From positions 1-64,000 of the forward strand of contig JAFULR010000012.1 of the NCBI GenBank assembly GCA_017483195.1: a stretch of 64,000 bases of DNA, read 5' to 3'. Positions 18,413 to 27,359 of the stretch are shown here, piece after piece (the stretch's first letter is position 1; each line of letters opens with the position of its first letter). This DNA is from Clostridia bacterium (lineage in GTDB: Bacteria > Bacillota > Clostridia > Oscillospirales > CAG-272). The notes below the pieces were generated by a model that was not told the DNA's origin, made no database searches, and was given only the letters and a program-made list of their open reading frames with translations. A program made the position numbers and the translations under genes.

Positions 18413-19690
18413 TTATTTAGCAATCTGGTCAACAAGGGCATCAAGATATTCCTGAAGCTTTTCGTCAGTAATATCAGCGTATGTGCCATCAGCCTTTGCT
18501 GTAACAAGGGGAGTGATAAGAGATCCCATAGGAGTCCAGTAGTTACCGGGAACGGACTTCTGAGCACGGTTGAACTGTCCCTGCTCAAGAACTACGGAGA
18601 TAACGGGGTCATTGAGAACCTCAGGAAGAGATGCAAGGTTCTTATTTGTAGGACCAAAGCCTCTCTGCTGGAATCTTATAAGCTGGTTCTGCTCATTTGT
18701 AAGCCATTCTGCAAGCTTGTGAGCCTCGCCCTTATTCTTGCTGAAGCCGTTTACACCAACGAGCTTATATCCCATAAAGCCGGAAAGCTGAGTCTGTTCG
18801 CCTGCGATCATAGCTGTAGGAAGCTTGCAAACGCCCATGTTTTCTCCAAGAAGATCGGAGATAGCTTTTCTATTCCAAGTACCTGTAACTGCAGCTGCAG
18901 CAGAGCCTTCAGTAAATGCAGCGATGATCTTGGAGTCGTCTGTCTGAACAACGAGAGAATCGTGAGCAACGTAGTTGCGGATAGCCTTCATAGCCTCAAG
19001 ACCGCCTGCTTCATTGAAGTTAATGGAAACAGACTGCTCTACCATTGCGTCATCATAGGTAACCTCATACTTGAGGTCGGGATTTGCGAAGAAGAAGCTG
19101 GAAAGATACCAACCGTCGTCATTGAGCTTGAAGTGAACTGTCTTGCCTGCAGCAGCTGCAGTGTCAAGCATGGAATCAAGAGAAGCAAGAAGGGACTCTT
19201 CAGTAAATACTCTCTTGTCATAATATACGAAATAGCAGTTATCACCGGTCATGGGGTAAGCCCAGAGCTGATTCTCACCGTTGATTTTGAAGGAAGCAGC
19301 GTCAATAGAACCGGGTGTGTTGTTAGCGATAACGTTTCTCTCTGTCTCGCCGCCTACACGCGCAAGAGCACCTGCTGCGAAGAGCTTGTTGATCTGGTCG
19401 GAAGCGAAGCTATATACGTCGGGACCGGATTCAACGTCATTAAGAACCTTATCTGCTGCGTCAGCCTCAGACTGAACGCCGAAAAGGAATTTGTATTCGT
19501 TCTGGGGGTTAGCCTTAGCATATGCATCACACATAGCCTTAAGCATTGCCTGATCTTCTTCTGCGCCCCAAACTGTAAGGGTATATTTTGTCTTTTCTCC
19601 GTCAACGGGAGGCTCGGGACAAGCAACCAAAGTTGTGAGAGCCATAACAAGAACAAGTGCTATAGCCAAAATTCTGGCAAATTTCTTCAT
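18413..19690 (-). CDS. Maltose/maltodextrin-type ABC substrate-binding lipoprotein (MalE-like)
   Basis: A 425-residue solute-binding lipoprotein of the MalE cluster. The signal peptide ends LVAC (Cys24). The mature part begins with a TLTVWGAEED strand-turn typical of sugar-binding proteins and contains GPDVYSFASDQINKLFAAG, AYPMTGDNCYFVYYDKRV and EGSAAAAVTGTW, which correspond to hinge and sugar-site regions in MalE relatives. It would capture maltodextrins outside the membrane for the adjacent permeases. AAGGAG precedes the ATG. It is flanked on both sides by GC-rich stem-loops and has no separate promoter that I can see. Confidence 0.93.
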   Translation of the reverse strand: MKKFARILAIALVLVMALTTLVACPEPPVDGEKTKYTLTVWGAEEDQAMLKAMCDAYAKANPQNEYKFLFGVQSEADAADKVLNDVESGPDVYSFASDQINKLFAAGALARVGGETERNVIANNTPGSIDAASFKINGENQLWAYPMTGDNCYFVYYDKRVFTEESLLASLDSMLDTAAAAGKTVHFKLNDDGWYLSSFFFANPDLKYEVTYDDAMVEQSVSINFNEAGGLEAMKAIRNYVAHDSLVVQTDDSKIIAAFTEGSAAAAVTGTWNRKAISDLLGENMGVCKLPTAMIAGEQTQLSGFMGYKLVGVNGFSKNKGEAHKLAEWLTNEQNQLIRFQQRGFGPTNKNLASLPEVLNDPVISVVLEQGQFNRAQKSVPGNYWTPMGSLITPLVTAKADGTYADITDEKLQEYLDALVDQIAK

Positions 19691-19723
19691 ATTAGTTCTC
19701 CTTTTACAAAATTTGTCTAAAAG

Positions 19724-19749
19724 GTGGGGTGGGCTATGCCCAACCCCAC
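19724..19749 (-). other. Stem-loop between the starch-binding-type lipoprotein and malE
   Basis: GTGGGGT-GGGC pairs with GCCC-ACCCCAC (one bulged A) around a TAT loop, 33 bp upstream of the malE start. Only a CCTTTT tract follows on the minus strand, so partial termination or transcript processing is likelier than complete termination. Confidence 0.55.
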
Positions 19750-19789
19750 AAGTTTAAATTTTATTCAATTAAGTTATAATCGTTTAAAA

Positions 19790-21745
19790 TTATTCTACTA
19801 CTACTTCGATCTTGAAGATGTAGTTACCGCCTGCCTTTTCAGCGCTTGTGCAATCAGTACCTATAAAGTAATGACCTGCATCAAGTGTAATTGTAGAAAC
19901 ATAAAGACCATCCTTTTCAGCGGACTCTGTAGTAGCTGCTACCAAGGAACCATCTTCACCAAATACGCCGATTTCTCTACCGTTGCCAGCGCATACCCAC
20001 CAAACCTTGAGTGTTGTAGCGCCTGTAGATGTAAATTCAACACAGTTCTTTGTTACTTCACCAACTGTAGTTGTACCACCCCAGTTGATTCTCTGCTCTG
20101 TATAGAAGTCATCTGCAAATGTTTTCTTGCTACTGTCAACCTTTGTCTTAGCACTCCAGTGAATTGTAAAGAAATCACCAGCAAGAGTATCACCGTCAGC
20201 CTTTGCGCCCTCAGCGAAAGCCTCAAGATCTTCAGCCTTAAGAACATGTGTTACCTTATTAGCAGGAACGTTTCCTGTAGCGGGAGCTACAGTAACTGCG
20301 CCGTCCTTAAGAGTAACGGAGTACTTACCTGCGGAGAGATACCAGTTGTCGCCGCCTTCAGCAGAGTACCAATCTTTGATACCAAGCTCAGAACCGTAAA
20401 CAACCTTAATAGAAATAATAGCTGCAACGCCGTTAGCATCTGTCTTGCCCTGGTCAACCATCCAAGAATAATCGCCAAGACCTGTTGCATCGTATGCTTC
20501 GAATTCTACTGCGAAAGAACCGTCTGCCTGAAGCTCAAGCTTAGGAGAAACGCCGTCCTTAACTGCGTAGTTAACTGCCTTACCCTCAGCGTCGATAAGT
20601 GTACCAACGATGTAGTAGTCGCAAGGAAGGAATTCAACCTTATTGCCTTCAACTGTGTACTTGAATGCGTATGTACCAGCCTTAAGAAGGATGTTATCGT
20701 TTGTTACTGCGTAATATGCGCCGTCAACTCTGTTGAATATCTTAAGAGCTGCATAGAGCTCGCCGTTTTCATCAGCTGTCCAGTCTGCATAGTGCTCTTC
20801 TGTGATGGTGATGAAACCTGTCCAGAAGGACTTATCCTCGGACTGAGAAAGTGCCCACTGATTGCCCTCATAGGACTCTGCCCATTCATTGAATGTGCCG
20901 ATGAAGTGCATGTCGTGTGTCTGTGTAAGGGGCTCGATCTTTTCAACGAGCTTCCATGTGATCTGGTTGTATGCGGGAGATGCGGGATATGTTGTGTATG
21001 TGAATTCATACTTACCATCCATACCTTCAGCAAGGATGATGTTCCAAACTTCGAAGCCCTTGTTGTACTCGTCAGAACCTACGAATACTACGTTACCGTC
21101 AGCGTCCTTAACCTGAGCAACCTTCTTGTCAGCTGCTGTGTACTCAGTCTTGTCGTACTCGTTTACGCCGTCGCAATATTCAGCGCCTTCAATGTAACCG
21201 ATACCAACCTGGCCATCCCAAGAACCGCCGAAGCAGATCTGGAAACGGTCGCCTGCGTACATATCGATAGTGATTGTATAAACGTTAGCACCTGCAACGT
21301 CCTGCTTTGTCATAGAAAGACTAGCTTCAGCCTTTGCATGGTCCCAAGCTGCCTGACCCATATCGCCAGCGCCTGTACCGATGAGGTAGTAGTTATTTGT
21401 ATCCTCAACGTATTCATCGGACTTAAATGCTGCAAAGAGGTCTGTATCCTCAGTTACGGGCTGTGTGAAGTCAAATGCCTGAGTCAAGCTTGCCTCAGCG
21501 TACCAACCTGTAAATGTCTTACCCTCAACCTCAGGTGTCCAAGACTCAAGGATTGTGCCCTTTTCAACTTTTTCAGTTCTAAGCTCCTTAGAACCCTGAT
21601 ACCAAGTTACTGTAACTGTTTCAGCAACGGGTCCGCCCAAGCCGAGAAGCTCTTTGATCTTGTCGATAGCTGCGCATCCTGTGAATACAGAAAGAGCCAT
21701 AGCAAGAACCATTACCAACGAGAGAATTCTCAACGTCTTTTTCAT
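19790..21745 (-). CDS. Modular surface lipoprotein, probable starch/glucan-binding protein
   Basis: A 651-residue lipoprotein (lipobox FTGC, Cys24) with no catalytic motif. Residues about 43-108 resemble a Listeria-Bacteroides (InlB B-type) repeat with GKTFTGWYAEASL. Three modules then start with related strands: YYLIGTGAG (119), MHFIGTFNEW (279) and YYIVGTLID (377). This xxIGTxNxW-type opening recalls starch-binding modules such as those of SusE/SusF and CBM26-like domains. Residues about 498-651 form a further beta-sandwich-like domain. Position between the pullulanase side and malE suggests a role in holding glucan at the cell surface. The start is ATG 21745 after GGAGGAAA; an upstream in-frame ATG has no ribosome site. 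Confidence 0.75.
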   Translation of the reverse strand: MKKTLRILSLVMVLAMALSVFTGCAAIDKIKELLGLGGPVAETVTVTWYQGSKELRTEKVEKGTILESWTPEVEGKTFTGWYAEASLTQAFDFTQPVTEDTDLFAAFKSDEYVEDTNNYYLIGTGAGDMGQAAWDHAKAEASLSMTKQDVAGANVYTITIDMYAGDRFQICFGGSWDGQVGIGYIEGAEYCDGVNEYDKTEYTAADKKVAQVKDADGNVVFVGSDEYNKGFEVWNIILAEGMDGKYEFTYTTYPASPAYNQITWKLVEKIEPLTQTHDMHFIGTFNEWAESYEGNQWALSQSEDKSFWTGFITITEEHYADWTADENGELYAALKIFNRVDGAYYAVTNDNILLKAGTYAFKYTVEGNKVEFLPCDYYIVGTLIDAEGKAVNYAVKDGVSPKLELQADGSFAVEFEAYDATGLGDYSWMVDQGKTDANGVAAIISIKVVYGSELGIKDWYSAEGGDNWYLSAGKYSVTLKDGAVTVAPATGNVPANKVTHVLKAEDLEAFAEGAKADGDTLAGDFFTIHWSAKTKVDSSKKTFADDFYTEQRINWGGTTTVGEVTKNCVEFTSTGATTLKVWWVCAGNGREIGVFGEDGSLVAATTESAEKDGLYVSTITLDAGHYFIGTDCTSAEKAGGNYIFKIEVVVE

Positions 21746-21782
21746 TGTATTGTTTCCTCCTAAAATGAAAAATATTATTATT

Positions 21783-21806
21783 TGCATAAATACAAGTGCA
21801 TAAATA
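21783..21806. repeat. Direct repeat TGCATAAATA x2 in a 5' leader
   Basis: Two identical 10-bp copies (21783-21792 and 21797-21806) are separated by CAAG, and the second overlaps the inverted repeat GCATAAATATGC. They lie just downstream of the start point of the 21745 lipoprotein gene, a position suitable for a regulator binding site. Confidence 0.5.
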
Positions 21807-21830
21807 TGCCTTCTATTTATTACGTATAAT

Positions 21831-21859
21831 ATTATAAGACTATGCCATCTTAAAGTCAA
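21831..21859 (-). promoter_or_regulatory. Sigma-A promoter of the modular lipoprotein/malE operon
   Basis: TTGACT (21854-21859), a 17-bp spacer and TATAAT (21831-21836). It has the same hexamers and spacing as the promoter at 24406-24434. Confidence 0.75.
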
Positions 21860-22018
21860 GGATTTTTATGCCCGATTGTGAAAGTTCTCCCATTTATACA
21901 ATTTATTTTTAAGTTTTTAGTGCAAAATGCCTATGTTTATTTAAAATCCCCAAAATGCACAAAATCTTACGTTTTACTATACCCATTTTTCCTTCTTATA
22001 TTCTCATAAATAAGAAAG
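21860..22018. other. A+T-rich intergenic stretch, nothing recognised
   Basis: Between the promoter at 21831-21859 and the terminator at 22019-22042 no ORF, tRNA-like or strongly paired structure is seen. Confidence 0.5.
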
Positions 22019-22042
22019 TCCCACACCCCGCGGGGTGTGGGA
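22019..22042 (-). terminator. Terminator of the Cys-repeat lipoprotein gene
   Basis: A perfect 24-bp GC-rich palindrome (12-bp arms; the loop would open at the CGCG centre) 25 bp after the stop codon, followed by CTTTCTTATTT on the minus strand. Confidence 0.75.
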
Positions 22043-22066
22043 AAATAAATAAATCTAAATAATAGA

Positions 22067-24307
22067 TTATTTAGCAGTACCGTTAAATACGATTGTATTG
22101 ATCATACAACGAACACCGCCGGAAACAGTTGCAAATGTCAATGTCTTGTTTACAGAAGTGTCAATAACGATTGCTGTATATTCACCATTGTTAGAAGCAG
22201 TTGTAATTGTCTTAGCTGCTCCGCCATTTACAGAAATCTTTGTTGCATTAGCTTTGTACTGAGCAACATAAATTACTACTTCTGTTACATTCTCAGGAAC
22301 TGTAACTGTGAAAGATCCTGTTTTGCTGCTCGTACCCATCTTCATGCAAGAATTACCCTTAGCATCGCGACCACCGTCATAGCAGTTTGTTGCAGATGTG
22401 AACTTAAGAGTGTATCCATTAACTGTATAGGACTTACCGTTAGAAAATTTGGAGTTGGGGTCTGTGTGAGTAGCAGATCCATTAGCACCAAAAGTGAATT
22501 CAGCAAGTGTGGAAACTACAGGAGCACTTCCGCCAATTGTTTGGCCACATCTTGCGCATTCACCAGACTCTGTTGTATGTCCAAGAGGTTCACCACTAGA
22601 CTTAAAGCATACCTTACACTGCGCAGCCTCAGTACATGTAGCAGGTGTAAAATCGGAGCATACATGCTTTTCAGAGCTTACTACTGTAGCACCCTGAGCG
22701 ATCTGAGCCTTTTGGTTATAGATATCGATTTCGCCCTTAACTGTAACCTTGTCACCAAGACCCCATTCACCGGGAAGTCTGAAAAGAAGAATCTGATTAC
22801 CAGCCTCATCAGCTACGTAAACAGAAGTGTTCTTATAATAAGAATCATAAGCCTGGTAAATTCCAACAACTGTACCGGAAACCTGAACCTTGGAGCCGTC
22901 AGCCTTCTTAAGAGCTTCGGGAATTGTAACTACGAAATAGTGCTTAGGGTCTGTAGCTCCACATTTAGAGCAAATGCCCTCAACAAAGCTATGAGCTACA
23001 GCAGGGATAACATTAGCCTCACGGCTTACCTCAGTTTCACATACTGTGCAGTATACTACGCTATCGTAAGAACCGTTTGCAGAGCAAGTAGCCTCAACTC
23101 TGTTCTCTTCTACGGGAGTGCCGTTTGTGTGACCAGTAGCAGGAACCTCAACGCCCTCTACAACGTGACCGCAAACTGTGCAAGTTGTTGTCTTAAGACC
23201 TGTCTCTGTGCAAGTGGGAGCTTTTGTTACTTCTTCAGTATTTGTGCAATCAATCTTTGCAATATTAAATGTATATTCACCTGCGCCTGCGTAGTAGTTA
23301 AGGCCAAGCACATAGTAGCCGGGTTCAAGATATGCTTCTCCCCAAGTAAGAGGATTATTAAGATCGACAAGAGGATTTACAAATACAGTATTACCTGATG
23401 CATCCAAAGTGAAGATTGATGTTATGATGTTCTGTCCACTAATCTTATAGTGACCAGCCTCGGTAACAGCGAAATAAACAAATTCAAAAAGGCTGCCGTC
23501 CTGAGCAACACCGAGTGTATCGAGTGCTACGCGAGTGTTATCGCCAACACCGTACTCAAATACCTTCTGGCAGATAGCGCAAAGACCGCTTACGAAATAG
23601 TGTGCATCAGGATCGATAGCGATCTCTTCGCATCCTGTGAAAGCTGTTCCGCAATACTCGCAACCTGTACCAGCTGTGTGACCGGGAGTAGAACAAGTAG
23701 GAGCAAGAGCAGGAATTTCAACTGCTGCACCATGAGCTTCAGGATCTTTAGCAATCTCTTCAAATCCGTTCAATACCTTGTCGCATACACCACAAACCTG
23801 TCCTGCTGTATAACCAACAGATGAGCAAGTGGGAGCAACAGCGGGAACGTCAACAGGTGTATGGCCAAGAGCTTCGGCACCTGTGATTCTACAATAAATG
23901 CAGTACTCTGCAACCTCGCATGTAGCGGGGATCATCTTGTGACCTGTCGCAGGAAGAACCTTACGAGGAGCATCCTCGTGTCCGCAAACAGAACATACAA
24001 GACCGGATGTCATACCATCCTCTGTACATGTAGGAAGAATCTGAGTTACCGATACCATTTTGTGTCCGTTGAGAACACACTCGAGGCTAACGTTGGATTC
24101 CATCCATACTTCTCCACATCTTTCGCAAGGTGTATGTTCTGCACCTTTATGTCCTAAAACAGAACAGGTAAGCTGAGGAGGAATCATTGCAGCAAGTTCT
24201 GAGGGAATGATACCCTTAAGTGTTTCAACAGCATCACAACCTGTGAAAGCTGTAAGAACAACTGCAAGAACCATTACCACGAGAAGTGTTTTAATGATTT
24301 TTTTCAT
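22067..24307 (-). CDS. Surface lipoprotein with Cys-rich CxxC repeats, OB-fold and C-terminal beta domain
   Basis: A 746-residue lipoprotein (lipobox FTGC, Cys24). Residues about 48-250 and 355-455 hold degenerate repeats of the form PTC-(x3)-G-(Y/H)-T-(x4)-C-x-x-C, with recurring CSVCG, CGVCDK and CEYCG motifs. They resemble CxxC surface repeats of gut Clostridia. Between them (about 258-355) lies a beta-rich insert. Residues about 460-545 look like an OB-fold of the YhcR/tRNA-anti type (VSGTVVGIYQAYD, GDKVTVKGEIDIYN), and residues 605-746 form a beta-sandwich. No catalytic motif is seen. It sits between pullulanase and the starch-binding-type lipoprotein, but has its own promoter and terminator, so its link to glucan use is inferred from position. 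Confidence 0.8.
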   Translation of the reverse strand: MKKIIKTLLVVMVLAVVLTAFTGCDAVETLKGIIPSELAAMIPPQLTCSVLGHKGAEHTPCERCGEVWMESNVSLECVLNGHKMVSVTQILPTCTEDGMTSGLVCSVCGHEDAPRKVLPATGHKMIPATCEVAEYCIYCRITGAEALGHTPVDVPAVAPTCSSVGYTAGQVCGVCDKVLNGFEEIAKDPEAHGAAVEIPALAPTCSTPGHTAGTGCEYCGTAFTGCEEIAIDPDAHYFVSGLCAICQKVFEYGVGDNTRVALDTLGVAQDGSLFEFVYFAVTEAGHYKISGQNIITSIFTLDASGNTVFVNPLVDLNNPLTWGEAYLEPGYYVLGLNYYAGAGEYTFNIAKIDCTNTEEVTKAPTCTETGLKTTTCTVCGHVVEGVEVPATGHTNGTPVEENRVEATCSANGSYDSVVYCTVCETEVSREANVIPAVAHSFVEGICSKCGATDPKHYFVVTIPEALKKADGSKVQVSGTVVGIYQAYDSYYKNTSVYVADEAGNQILLFRLPGEWGLGDKVTVKGEIDIYNQKAQIAQGATVVSSEKHVCSDFTPATCTEAAQCKVCFKSSGEPLGHTTESGECARCGQTIGGSAPVVSTLAEFTFGANGSATHTDPNSKFSNGKSYTVNGYTLKFTSATNCYDGGRDAKGNSCMKMGTSSKTGSFTVTVPENVTEVVIYVAQYKANATKISVNGGAAKTITTASNNGEYTAIVIDTSVNKTLTFATVSGGVRCMINTIVFNGTAK

Positions 24308-24352
24308 AGTTTTTCTCCTTCCAAGAAATGAAAAATTTACCCATTTGGGCTA

Positions 24353-24385
24353 AGATTTAATAAATCTCGGGAAACCAAATTTCCC
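24353..24385. promoter_or_regulatory. Two adjacent palindromes, possible operator or leader hairpins
   Basis: AGATTTAATAAATCT (24353-24367) is a perfect inverted repeat, directly followed by GGGAAA-N5-TTTCCC (24369-24385). Both lie 15-45 nt downstream of the expected start point of the Cys-repeat lipoprotein transcript. A LacI-type operator is possible, but the catabolite CRE consensus is not matched. Confidence 0.45.
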
Positions 24386-24405
24386 ATCGTATTTATTATG
24401 TATAT

Positions 24406-24434
24406 ATTATAAATTTATTCTTAAAAAAAGTCAA
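24406..24434 (-). promoter_or_regulatory. Sigma-A promoter of the Cys-repeat lipoprotein gene
   Basis: TTGACT (24429-24434), a 17-bp spacer and TATAAT (24406-24411). The stretch from 24435 to 24587 upstream holds nothing else recognisable. Confidence 0.75.
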
Positions 24435-24587
24435 GCATCAAGGAAGTTTTTGACAAACTTCGTACAATTTTCACAAAACACAAAATATTTTTTGTGTACA
24501 TTAGATATCATCTTTTTAAAAAAACAAAACATCTCCTTCCTTTTTCTCGAAAATACCCCAAAAAATCAGATTTTGATGCCGAAAATT

Positions 24588-24617
24588 AAAAACCCACGCC
24601 CTAAAGCGTGGGTTTTT
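24588..24617 (-). terminator. Intrinsic terminator of the pullulanase gene
   Basis: A 12-bp stem (24588-24599 with 24606-24617) ending in A/T pairs, followed by TTTTAATTTT on the minus strand, 21 bp after the pullulanase stop. Confidence 0.85.
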
Positions 24618-24638
24618 AACATTGTTAAAGTATGTGAA

Positions 24639-27329
24639 TCAGTTTACGTAAATTCTTACCGAATATGCGTCAACGCTTACGCTTCCGGACTCAGTGCCAA
24701 GCACCTCTGCACCTGCCTGAGCAGATGTTGCAAGAAGCTTCCACTCTCCGTTAGGAAGTGTATGAGATATAGCCGCAGATGTGGGGTTAATAACAACTAT
24801 AGCCTTGCCGCCCATATGGTTATCTATAACAAGCTGCATTGCGCCATCCTTACCGATGTCAGTAAAGGACATTGCTGTTTTAGCATTTCCGAAAATATCA
24901 TACTCTGCTCTCATTTCAGCAAGACCCGCATAATAAAGCATCATCTCGTATTCGTCAGAGCCGGGAACAAGATTTTCCCATCTAATATTGTTAACTTCAT
25001 CGCTGGATTTGTAGCTATTGTGGTCATATCCGCCGTCAGCCGTAGGCTTAGAACGAAGCATTTCCTCGCCCGCCTGCATAAACGGAGTACCCTTTGAAAT
25101 AAAGAGTATTGCCGCGCCAAGTCGGTTCATCGCAAGTCTGTCCTCATATGAGTGGCCCTTGTCATTTACTCTTGTAAGATCAAGCTTATCCCAAAGAGTG
25201 TTGTTATCGTGTGCACTCATATAGTTGATTACCATTGCATTATCGACCTTCCAACCGGGACCTGCACCTGTTCCGCCTCGAATACCAAACTGAACGTTAG
25301 CCTTGTTGCCCTTCGCATTTCCGCTGATAAATCCTGCAGAGGTTTCCTGGAATACACTTCCCTTCAAGCCGTCACGGATAGCATCATTGAATACCGCGAT
25401 GCTACCGATCGCATCACCTGTGGGCTTAATCTTACTGATGTTGCTCTGGTTAGCCTGTGCGCTTCCGTCGATAGTTGAACCCATTGTCCAGCCCTCACCG
25501 TAGATAATAGCCTTGGGATTGATGGTGTGAACTGCAGCCTCAACCTCTCTCATGGTCTCAAGATCATGAAGTCCCATAAGGTCAAAACGAAGACCGTCAA
25601 GATGGTATTCTTCCATCCAATAGCTGGTGCTTTCCACCATAAATTTACCGAACATATATCTCTCGGAAGCAGTATCGTTGCCGCAGCCCGAAGCAGAAGA
25701 GTTAGCACCGGTAGCGGTATATCTGTAATAGTAATAAGGAACTATTCTATTGAACGAGCTGTTAGCATCGTAGGTGTGGTTATAAACAACGTCCATAATA
25801 ACGCCGATTCCCGCTTCGTGAAGCGCCTGAACCATCTGCTTGAATTCATTGATTCTCACTTCTCCGTTATAAGGATCCGAGCTATAGCTACCTTCGGGAA
25901 CGTTATAGTTCTTGGGATCGTATCCCCAGTTAAACTGAGAGTCGGGATTTGCCTCGTCCACAGTAGCATAATCGTAAACGGGGAGAAGGTGAACGTGAGT
26001 TACACCAAGGTTTACAAGGTAATCAACACCAACCGCAACTCCGTGCTCGTTTGTAAGACCTCTTTCTGTGAATGCAAGATACTTGCCCTTGTATTCGGAC
26101 TGTTCTATACGGTTAGAAAAGTCGCGAACGTGAACCTCCCAAATAAATGCCTCTGAATAAGAAGAGATGTCGGAAACTGCTTTGTCGTTATCCCAACCGT
26201 TGGGATTAGTCTTCTTAAGATCAACTACCATGGTTCTGTTGCCGTTAAGACCCGCAGCCTTTCCGTAGGGGTCGGTAGCTTGCTGGGTGCCAACTGAGGT
26301 AGTTACTGTGTAAGTATAATAAGTACCGTGGCCTGCTCCGATCTCAGTATGCTTCCATACGCCCTTTTCTCCGCGAGTCATTTCAATATGAGCATAAGCC
26401 TCACCCTCATGACCGGACTTGTAAAGATCGAGAACAACCTTTGAAGCTGTGGGAGCCCAAACCTTAAATGTTGTGCTGCTTCCGTCTTCGCTGATGTATG
26501 AGCCAAGGTCATCACCTTCATAGTGATACTTCTCTGCAAATTCCTCACTGTCAAAAATCTTATTGGGAACTACGGGAATGCTTCCGTATCCCTCGATTTC
26601 TATGGTGTATGTCTTGGAAAGGTCAAGCGTTTCATCAACTTCAATATATCCGCTGCTTGCTTCCTTGCCCATAGTGCTTATATTGGTAATAGTAAGCTCA
26701 GTATCGCCATCCATAACCTTAACGTCCTTGTAGGACTTGATTGTAGTCTTAGGAGTAAGGCTGTATTCAATTTTGTGGAACGATGTCATTCCTGCAAGTG
26801 TGAACTTCTTGATCTGAGTCAAAGTCTTTCCTCCGTCAGTACTCGTATATTGAGCGGGATCGCCCGATTTAAGCCAAATATATGTATCTTCGCCCTCAAT
26901 GATGGCAAATCTGTCTTCACTCCAGTCTTTAGTTGCATCGCCCCAAGCGCTTCCACCGGGATCGGAGCATCCTGTACGAACGATAAATCCAACCTGTGTT
27001 ATTCCTTCAGGAACGTTGATGGAAGCCTTAGCACCGTACTCACACTCGTGAAGCAGGTAGCCTGAGCCCTCCTTGCCGTCCCACCATACCCAAACGTCAC
27101 AGTTTTCAATAACACCGGGATATGCCCAATAGAATGTTATCTGGTTGTAGCCTTCTTCTTTTTCAAGATGCCATTCATCCTCGGGAGGTGTCCATGAACC
27201 ACTCGGATTTTTTTGAGTCGTAGTGGTAGTACCCCAAAGACTTTCCCAGTCACAGGATGTACCGAATATGCCAAACAGCATAGTAACGAGTAATAAAAGT
27301 GCTAAATTTCTGACAATATACTTTTTCAT
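24639..27329 (-). CDS. pulA: Type I pullulanase lipoprotein
   Basis: An 896-residue surface lipoprotein that cleaves alpha-1,6 branches in pullulan and starch. The signal ends GTSC (Cys26) and is followed by a short Thr-rich linker. Residues about 57-165 form a CBM41-type pullulan-binding domain (YNQITFYWAY, then WVWWDGKEGSG). A CBM48-like domain with TTFKVWAPTA lies near 285-370. The GH13 barrel carries the type I pullulanase signature FNWGYDP (466-472) and the triad Asp583 (GLRFDLMG), Glu612 (YGEGW) and Asp708 (SAHDNN). malQ precedes it by 30 bp in the same transcript, pairing outside debranching with inside glucan transfer. Confidence 0.96.
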   Translation of the reverse strand: MKKYIVRNLALLLLVTMLFGIFGTSCDWESLWGTTTTTQKNPSGSWTPPEDEWHLEKEEGYNQITFYWAYPGVIENCDVWVWWDGKEGSGYLLHECEYGAKASINVPEGITQVGFIVRTGCSDPGGSAWGDATKDWSEDRFAIIEGEDTYIWLKSGDPAQYTSTDGGKTLTQIKKFTLAGMTSFHKIEYSLTPKTTIKSYKDVKVMDGDTELTITNISTMGKEASSGYIEVDETLDLSKTYTIEIEGYGSIPVVPNKIFDSEEFAEKYHYEGDDLGSYISEDGSSTTFKVWAPTASKVVLDLYKSGHEGEAYAHIEMTRGEKGVWKHTEIGAGHGTYYTYTVTTSVGTQQATDPYGKAAGLNGNRTMVVDLKKTNPNGWDNDKAVSDISSYSEAFIWEVHVRDFSNRIEQSEYKGKYLAFTERGLTNEHGVAVGVDYLVNLGVTHVHLLPVYDYATVDEANPDSQFNWGYDPKNYNVPEGSYSSDPYNGEVRINEFKQMVQALHEAGIGVIMDVVYNHTYDANSSFNRIVPYYYYRYTATGANSSASGCGNDTASERYMFGKFMVESTSYWMEEYHLDGLRFDLMGLHDLETMREVEAAVHTINPKAIIYGEGWTMGSTIDGSAQANQSNISKIKPTGDAIGSIAVFNDAIRDGLKGSVFQETSAGFISGNAKGNKANVQFGIRGGTGAGPGWKVDNAMVINYMSAHDNNTLWDKLDLTRVNDKGHSYEDRLAMNRLGAAILFISKGTPFMQAGEEMLRSKPTADGGYDHNSYKSSDEVNNIRWENLVPGSDEYEMMLYYAGLAEMRAEYDIFGNAKTAMSFTDIGKDGAMQLVIDNHMGGKAIVVINPTSAAISHTLPNGEWKLLATSAQAGAEVLGTESGSVSVDAYSVRIYVN

Positions 27330-27359
27330 AAAAGCTTTCCTTTCGTTTATTTGATTATA

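Noticed and set aside
19724..21763. 679-residue Cys-rich ORF on the plus strand
   Set aside because: It is antisense to the modular lipoprotein, has no ribosome site or recognisable domain, and its odd composition mirrors the codons of the opposite strand.
22466..23398. 310-residue plus-strand ORF
   Set aside because: Antisense shadow of the Cys-repeat lipoprotein; repetitive codons on the real strand keep the other frame open.
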